Shown one piece after another: positions 57,912 through 64,000 of a stretch of DNA of 64,000 nucleotides. This DNA comes from Phaeoceros laevis (Eukaryota > Anthocerotophyta > Anthocerotopsida > Notothyladales). The notes under the pieces were generated by a model, which saw only the letters and a list, made by a program, of their open reading frames with translations, did no database searches and was not told the origin of the DNA. Position numbers and translations under genes: made by a program. The first letter of the stretch is position 1. The number at the start of each line of letters is the position of its first letter. The stretch is taken from positions 194,690 to 258,689 of the forward strand of contig JBNGIQ010009593.1 in assembly GCA_049999765.1 (NCBI GenBank). The letters are read 5' to 3'.

Positions 57912-59390
57912 AACGTAAAGCATCGGGGTCAGGGTATTGTCATCCAGGACAGACCTGAACGTCCATCTCATCCCGTGCCAGCAGCTGTGGGTGCGAATAC
58001 CTTGCCTTGTCTAGCCTTTCATCCACCCAATCTGACGGGTTTGCGAGGAGATTTTCCCAAAGCCGCTTCTGCTTCTCCTCATAGCTTCCTTCCGACTCCT
58101 GGTTCTTCGGGCAGAGAGGACGAACTTCGTCTCCATGCTTCTAAGAAGAGACAGACGAAGACCATCGTACTCCTGAGTGGCCATGCTGTTCTGCAGGATC
58201 CAAGATGGCTATTCGAGAATCCACCAACTTGGAACCATAAGCACTGTCTAACACTGCAGCAGCCTTTGTGAGCTTGAAGTTTGAGACAAGACGACCTCCC
58301 TGCAAGCGAGTGTAGACCTGTGTCAGGCAAGGCAACACGAACACACGGATGATTCACAGCTCAAAGGTGGTGAATGAGAAAACAAGGACCTTCTTCTCCA
58401 GCCGGTGTTCTGAAGAATTTGAGGTGCTATGCTTCTCATGCTTGACTTGCTGACTACCACCTTTGTAAAACCTCAAGCTTCTGCTCTTGGGGACAGATGA
58501 ATCAAGGACACTCCTCGACTGGTGCTTGGTAAGATATGCACCCTTCGCTTATGCCGACATGGAGGTTGCCGTGCAGAAGCCCCAATGTCCTACCCTGCCT
58601 TCAAGGAGGCGTGCTGGCTTTCCTTGTCCATAGACCGTGATTGGTAACACAACGAAGCAACTGGGTTGCAAACCAGATGGTGAATTTGGTGATGGTCAGT
58701 CAGTGGTCTGAAGACAAAGTCCAAGGTGCTGGCTTGCAGCTGTTCTAGTAGATGCCTGCTGGAGAGGACCATGCTCCAGACGGTGCCACTACCTCCAACT
58801 CCCCGAATCCTACCAGCCCTCCAATGTTACCCATCACAGACATGTCCGCACCCGTGGATCCGGATCTGTGACGGACCCGCCTACTTCCGTTCCATCGACA
58901 CTTTGGTGAGCCATCTGTCGGAGCAGTTCTATTTCCGGTTCGCAGTGTGGCTACTCAATCCGGTAACTTGCTCCCGGATGAGAAATCCTGAGGAATGAGA
59001 TCCGCATTCTAGCAATCTAAATTACCTCCGTATGCGGGCTGATGTAGAATGCGTCAGCCCATATTCTAATGGGGCTGATGCATGCTGCACGAGTCCCCCC
59101 TGCATTGCTACCTGACCATTCTTAGTTCTTCAGGTACGATGGCAGACAATTGTTGATGCGGACAGGTCCCAGACGCCTAGTTTGCTCAATGTTAGCAACC
59201 TGGCCCAAGCAGCGACTCCAATGCTGCGATGGCATGATGCAAAGATCGAAACGAGTCGTTCAGGGCCACATAAAAACTCAAGTACGTAAGGGACGGAATA
59301 ACTCTAATTTAGGCACCGGCCACTTTGTTCGCTATCCAGCTCAGGTGATCTAGACATGGCAAAAACTCGGATAAGGAACACTGTTACATG
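57912..59390. other. Region without recognisable genes
   Basis: About 1.5 kb. Open stretches such as 57855-58271 and 58726-58998 have no family features. The upstream exon of the PPR pseudogene could lie at the left end. Confidence 0.4.
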
Positions 59391-59394
59391 TGGT

Positions 59395-60200
59395 AGCTAG
59401 CCTACAGGGGCATTGAAATGCCACAACTTTTGGTGAACGGGGTAGACTTGCACCTGGAGAACAAGCTTGGCCCGACAGCCTTGGATATTGCAGTGAACAA
59501 TGCAAAAGTGGATCTCTAAAGCTTCCTGCACCATGAGCTGAAGCTTTAACAGGACAAACAGCGGAGCAAAAGAAGGCAGATCTCACCCCAAACCAGTGAG
59601 TTCAGTCTCGAGCAGCAAGTGCAAGACATCACAGGGACTCCCAGATTCTCTTGCTCAATCTGTAGGANNNNNNNNNNNNNNNNNNNNNNNNNNNNNNNNN
59701 NNNNNNNNNNNNNNNNNNNNNNNNNNNNNNNNNNNNNNNNNNNNNNNNNNNNNNNNNNNNNNNNNNNACGTGCTACAAGAAAGGGCACATGGCCATCCTA
59801 CGGCTCCTGCACAGAGACTTGTATGAGGCAAGAACCCCGGGGGACACGAGGTCCCCTCTCCACTAGGCAGTTCAGCACCAGCAGATAGCTATCATTCGAT
59901 TCCTGATAGACGAAGGTGAAGCAGACTCCGAGAAGACTAGTAGCGTGTCGAAGCTAGTCAAACGGTACAGCACCGAATCCCTACACTACGCCATCATGAG
60001 AAATCATGGGAATTCTTCTCAACGCTGGCGCCAATGCAAATATCCTGGGCAGACAGAACTACACAGCCATTGACCGCGCCATAGGGTTTACGAACAAATG
60101 AATGGTGGACATATTCATGAAGCATAGGTTTGACACATCCCAACGAGACAAGGAGAATAGAACATACCTTCGGCTCTTGACAGAACTTCCGACCACTTGA
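59395..60200 (+). pseudogene. Ankyrin-repeat gene relic, interrupted by a 100-N gap
   Basis: Ankyrin-like pieces lie on both sides of the gap at 59668-59767. Before it: LLVNGVDLHLENKLGPTALD followed by IAVNNAKVDL. After it: KKGHMAILRLLH, IAIIRFLIDEGEAD, ESLHYAIMRNHG, then in another frame LLNAGANANILG and YTAIDRAIGF. Stops and frame changes separate the pieces (for example TAG at 59863-59865 within PLH/AVQH). Probably a decayed plant ankyrin-repeat gene; no partner domain (for example a membrane PGG domain) is seen. Confidence 0.6.
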
Positions 60201-60205
60201 GAGGT

Positions 60206-60725
60206 TAGTAGCACCAAACTAGCAGCCCTTCAACAATCCAGCAAGATGCTCCGCCAAGAGCCGACTTGGCCGCAAGATCAGATCTTCCGCGTCCAGCTTG
60301 CAACTTATAGAAATAGAAACTGCAGCAGAACGTGGTAGCAAGACAACGTCCTATGAGACACAGAACCTAGGCATTGATGAAGAAGATCTTGGGCTTCCCA
60401 GCAAGCGGCGCAGGGCCATACATCACGACGATGGGCAGGAATGTAAAAGCCGCTAACGGTGAAGCCCAAGATCTTCTTTATCAGCGCCGCTTCCTAATCA
60501 AACCGGCAATGCCTGCTTCCAAGCAACTGGTGCTACCCAACAACTTCAAGTTCCCTTTCTAGTAGCACCAAACTCGCAGCCCCTTAACAATCAAACAAGA
60601 TCCACTGCCAAGAGCCGAACTTGGCCGCAATACAGAATCCCTCTCCAGCTCGCCACGGATAGAAATACAAACCATAGCACAACGGGGTAGTACAGGCACC
60701 TCCTTATGAGGCAGAAAATCTAGGG
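60206..60725. repeat. Two direct repeats of about 165 bp flanking a hairpin-bearing unit
   Basis: Copy A (60206-60372) and copy B (60560-60725) share tagtagcaccaaact.gcag, gccaagagccga.cttggccg, atagaaata.aaac and cctatgag-like blocks, roughly three quarters identical by eye. The 187 bp between them contain a strong inverted repeat (60375-60397 and 60461-60483). The layout resembles a short terminal-repeat element (TRIM-like), but no primer-binding site, target duplication or TG...CA ends were established. Confidence 0.55.
60375..60483. ncRNA. Hairpin with 23-bp stem, possible miRNA-like precursor or element stem
   Basis: The 23-base arms match in 22 positions (tgatgaagaagatcttggg at the left arm against its complement at 60461-60483). 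Six more pairs (agcggc 60404-60409 with gccgct 60449-60454) follow after a 6x6 internal loop, leaving a loop of about 40 bases. The fold is seen in sequence; expression is not known. Confidence 0.35.
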
Positions 60726-62639
60726 AGTGATCACTGGCAAGCTAGGCCTATCCCTGGCGCTGGCCAAGGTGCGGGGAAAACTAATAATAGGATGTATGAG
60801 CCCTGCACTTACCCTCCGCGATTGAGAGACGACGGAACCCTCATATGGGGTCCCCACCGTGGACTGTTGATTTCGTGTTCATCACGAGACCTATATCCCC
60901 TCTCTCCGACAAGGGTTTTTTCCCCTGAAATTCCAGCACTTTCAATTGCTGAGTTTTAGAACTTTTCCACTCTTTGGGATGCTTTGTGAATGTCTTCGAA
61001 TCTTTGGTTGGGATTCCACTTCCATTCCTTTTTGGTGACTATGGGAAGAACGTGTTGTAGGCTGCATGAACGTGCTTGAGCTGCAAAGGCACTTCTATCA
61101 CACTAAAGCATCAAACCTGTCATTCAACAGCACAATTGACACATAAAAGCGCAGTTCTTCCCCTACGCAGCAGTGGCTGATAAAACTGCGTGGCTTAAAC
61201 CTGGGAGTTCTGAAGAAACTATGTTCTCCCTATTCTTTGTACAACCACTAGCAGGTTGCATGTGCACAGCATAGATTGACATATGTGCCCTTCAAATAGT
61301 GCTTGTAAACATCTGTCCCAATCAAACCATCTGTGAAGGATGTGACTCCACCGTCTATCGTGCTTGGCTTCTTGATTTTACTACTCTCTAGACACAGTAC
61401 ATACACAGGCTCCATTACACCAGCTGCATGCGTCAACTGCTGAATTGAGCAACTGTGCAGGTATTCTATAGCTCTACATGCCATTATCGTACTCAACCTA
61501 GACAAGGACCTCGGAATAAATATTTACCCACACTGTCTGTATGAGGGCCCATACAACCCGCAGAGAAGGTGGCCATACTTGTAAGACCTGGGCACAAGCA
61601 CTGCCTCTGTAAGAGACTGGTCACGTGTCCTACTGCAGCTTTTCATCAATGGTGCATCAATGTTGTTAGCTAAAGTGGAACGTGATGGTAGTGTTCGTGA
61701 ACACAAAATGACAGCGTCTGGACTTGTCATAGCATTGTTTGAATCGTGCGTCCTTTTCCTGAACAAATCACTCTTGAACCCGTTTGTGCTGGCTTGGCCT
61801 GCCATGATATCGCAGGGAGTTCGAGTCTGTTGTCCCACAAAGATCAGCACTAGGTTTTTCCCTTGTTCTTGCTTGGTGAGCACCTTTCATCATCCAAAGA
61901 AGGTCATTTTCATGACATTCAGCTCACTGTAGCACATTCCATTCCAAACGGGGAGGCTACACACATGTTGGAACTTACTTGGAAACGAACGAAGCAGCAA
62001 GCTTTTGCATATTTGTCAAACCTACCCAGCGTCGTTGGCATTAGCTTGGCTTTCCCCTTTAGATGTGCCCAAGCTGCAGGATAAACCGAAACCAGACATG
62101 TATATCATCTGACATCTCAATCTAAATATAGGACTTCCATAGCATACTGTTGCCATGGTGCCAGATTCGTGATCAGCATCCTGGACAAAGCTAGCCGCAT
62201 TTATTTATGGGCATAATGTACAGTTCTGTATGAAATGCCTGGATTTGTATGTACGGATTGATTCAGGGAGTGCTCTTCAAGGCTCTTCAAGACGTGGTTC
62301 CAGCCATGTCCCTGCCTTTGTAAACTATGTTGACCTTTCATTTTGCTATGAAGTTGCAGATCTACATTTGCTTGATTTGAGAATGAACGGTTACGTTTTG
62401 CTGTTTGTCGGGAGATGACGGGTTCAAGCTCATGGATATGGAAGTGAATTTTCCACTGCGTCCCAGCTTGTTCTGCAGTGCAAGGCGACCAATCCTTAGC
62501 CCCTTAAATGCCACATGCCAAAGCCAAATGCTAAAGCAAACTTTGTCCTACCATGCCCATGCTTGCTACTAGTCTAGAAACCAGCCCAAGACCAACAGCT
62601 TGCGCGAGGAAAACCGCAGCCACGAGAGCAATCTGAAAG
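60726..62639. other. Spacer, possible retroelement debris
   Basis: No gene recognised. A segment around 60780-60935 (ctctccgacaagggttttttc) has the feel of a retrotransposon LTR end, but no matching second LTR is in the window. Open stretches at 61524-61932 have no family features. Confidence 0.35.
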
Positions 62640-62670
62640 CGGATGGGAGCATATCGAGGTATAAAGCAAG

Positions 62671-62744
62671 GCTAGTTGGTAAGGGCTATTCGCAAATACC
62701 CGGCCTCGCTAGTTGCTAAGGGCTATTCGTAAATACCCGGCCTC
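62671..62744. repeat. 37-bp tandem duplication in copia reverse transcriptase
   Basis: The unit starting gctagttg.taagggctat occurs at 62671-62707 and 62708-62744 with two differences. It is followed directly by a second duplication of about 33 bp sharing acccggcctcgacta. Confidence 0.9.
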
Positions 62745-63573
62745 GACTATGATGATACGTTCAGCCCAACCCGGCCTCGACTACGAATACGTTGAGCCCA
62801 GTGGTCAAGCTGAACACTCTCCGCATGTTCATTGCACTTGCGGTGGTGAATAATCTTGAGCTGGAACAATTGGATGTGACCACGGCGTTTCTCTATGGAA
62901 ACCTGAAAGAGGAAATATACATGCAAGTCCCTCCAGGAGTAGAAGTGCCAAAGGGCATATCCAGGCTAGTATACAAGCTACAAAAGACGCTTTATGGGCT
63001 TAAACAAAGCCACCGAGCCTGGTATGAAAGAATTCACACCTATCTAACACAGCTTGGGTATGTCAGCATGGAGCCTCCATGTTGACTTGACTCTAATGTA
63101 TATGTAAAACAAGAAGGAGAAGACTTCTTAGCTCTTGCCATCTGTGTGGACGATATAATCATACTTTGCAACTCTTGGAGAATGATCTTCGAGCTAAAGG
63201 AGCACCTTCGAAGAGCGTTTAAGATCACTGATGCCGGAGCCCTTACATTCTGCAAAGGCATGCAATTACAAAGGAACAGAAGTGTTGGCACAATATTTCT
63301 GCACCAGAACAAGTACATTAAGCAGATCCTTGACAGGTACGGCATGCCTGATTGTAAACATGCAGCAACCCCTGTCGAACAGGACACAAAGCATGTGGCA
63401 CAAGTTGGTGACATACCTGAACAAGATTTGGCATACGTTGAGGAGTATACATCGAAGAATGGATCAGTTATGCATTTGATGGTTGGCAAAAGGCCAGACC
63501 TGGCCTTCTGCTCTGGCCTCTCATCCAGGTTCGTTTCCAACCCAAATCATACACACCAAGACCTGATGAACAA

Positions 63574-63607
63574 GGTTTTCAGATACAAAGGGTTTTCAGA
63601 TACATAG
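63574..63607. repeat. 17-bp tandem duplication in copia pol
   Basis: ggttttcagataca.ag occurs twice head to tail (63574-63590, 63591-63607) with one difference. The 17-bp addition shifts the frame between the reverse transcriptase and RNase H parts. Confidence 0.9.
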
Positions 63608-64000
63608 TTGGGACCTAAGAGTGGGGCATCCTGTACAGTGCGAAAGCAAAGGATCCACTCAAGCTGTTAATCTACAGTGATGCGGACTGGGCAGGACCCA
63701 GATAGCCGCAAATCCATTTCAAGTTATGTGACGCTGCTGGCTGGTGGCACGATTTCCTGGAGCAGCCGCAGACAGCCCACTATTTCGTTATCATCGACAG
63801 AAGCTGAATACAAAAGCCTGACAGAAGCTTGTAAAGAAATCACCTGGTCAGTGGGAGCCTTGCGCGAACTTGGATTTGAGCAGGAGCTGCCCACTGATTT
63901 GCTGTGCGACAACCAGAGTGCGATTGCGATGACAATGAACCCTCGGTTCCATGCCAGAACCAAGCACATCGAGATCCAGCACCACTATATCCACGAAATT

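Larger units (their letters stand above)
62640..64000 (+). mobile_element. Ty1/copia retrotransposon pol fragment (reverse transcriptase and RNase H), decayed
   Basis: Order as in copia elements. The start of the reverse transcriptase domain is recognisable from RYKARLVGKGYSQIPG. VVKLNTLRMFIALA and DVTTAFLYGNLKEEIYMQVP follow, then YKLQKTLYGLKQS, the active site as VDDII, and RNase H pieces (YSDADWAG, SLSSTEAEYKSLTEA, CDNQSAIAM, RTKHIEIQHHYI) that run off the right edge. Breaks: two successive tandem duplications near the start (62671-62744 and about 62736-62800), an in-frame TGA at 63083-63085, and a 17-bp tandem duplication (63574-63607) that ends the frame. Integrase and gag were not found upstream in recognisable form. 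Inactive. Confidence 0.9.

Noticed and set aside
60780-60935. Possible LTR end
   Set aside because: Only general resemblance (agggtttttt near a CT-rich tract); no second LTR, primer-binding site or target duplication found.
61524-61883. 119-codon minus-strand open frame between repeat unit and copia fragment
   Set aside because: No recognisable domain. It could be retroelement debris but cannot be shown.
1-64000. CRISPR arrays, bacterial operons, attachment sites, origins
   Set aside because: None seen. Genes are intron-containing and plant-like; the repeats present are simple tandem or segmental duplications.

Overview
This window looks like nuclear DNA of a land plant, probably a seed-free one (bryophyte, lycophyte or fern grade). 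The genes have GT-AG introns, mostly 70-380 nt long. They include plant-specific or plant-typical families: RAR1, ULTRAPETALA, starch synthase SS4/SS5, an NPF transporter and an organellar ClpS adaptor. PLS-class PPR genes and a ROCO (LRR-Roc-COR) gene add to this. The large PPR genes, with a repeated insertion inside the L motifs, and the ROCO gene fit a seed-free plant better than a flowering plant. The species cannot be fixed from the sequence. The window has six assembly gaps; three are 10-N gaps flanked by identical sequence.

Layout. 1-3772 (-): a long open PPR gene whose 3' end lies beyond the left edge. 5213-7553 (-): VPS36 (ESCRT-II), ten exons. 8307-10661 (-): NPF/PTR transporter, six exons. 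11239-11310 (+): tRNA-Pro(AGG). 11861-16309 (+): ROCO gene broken by a nonsense codon and a 23-bp tandem duplication. 17641-22034: a tandem segmental duplication; each copy has a degenerate tRNA-Pro and an F-box gene (-), and the second F-box copy is disabled. 22060-26511: long AT-rich spacer with local repeats. 26512-28567 (+): SHMT of cytosolic type with an extra N-terminal leader. 30080-30682 (-): ClpS1. 31402-32759 (-): RAR1. 33170-35283 (+): fatty-acid 2-hydroxylase fused to cytochrome b5. 36313-40190 (+): SS4/SS5-like starch synthase with degenerate catalytic motifs. 41829-45434 (-): ULTRAPETALA-type protein of 1,105 residues, with about 880 residues of acidic, low-complexity extension. 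45435-64000: gene-poor and full of relics. These are a VOC/glyoxalase remnant, a plus-strand PPR relic, a large minus-strand PPR pseudogene paralogous to the gene at the left edge, an ankyrin relic, a direct-repeat/hairpin unit, and a decayed Ty1/copia pol fragment that runs off the right edge.

The genes form no operon and no obvious single pathway. The left and middle parts are ordinary housekeeping and signalling genes (membrane trafficking, transport, one-carbon metabolism, plastid proteolysis, immunity co-chaperone, sphingolipid hydroxylation, starch granule biology, chromatin). The right third is a graveyard of PPR and mobile-element sequence. Short tandem duplications (17, 22, 23, 37 bp and longer) recur throughout and caused several of the gene breaks. 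The most notable items are domain-architecture departures: the cytochrome b5-FAH fusion, the extended ULTRAPETALA protein, the SS5-like pseudo-enzyme, the dual-start SHMT and the cassette insertion in the PPR L motifs.
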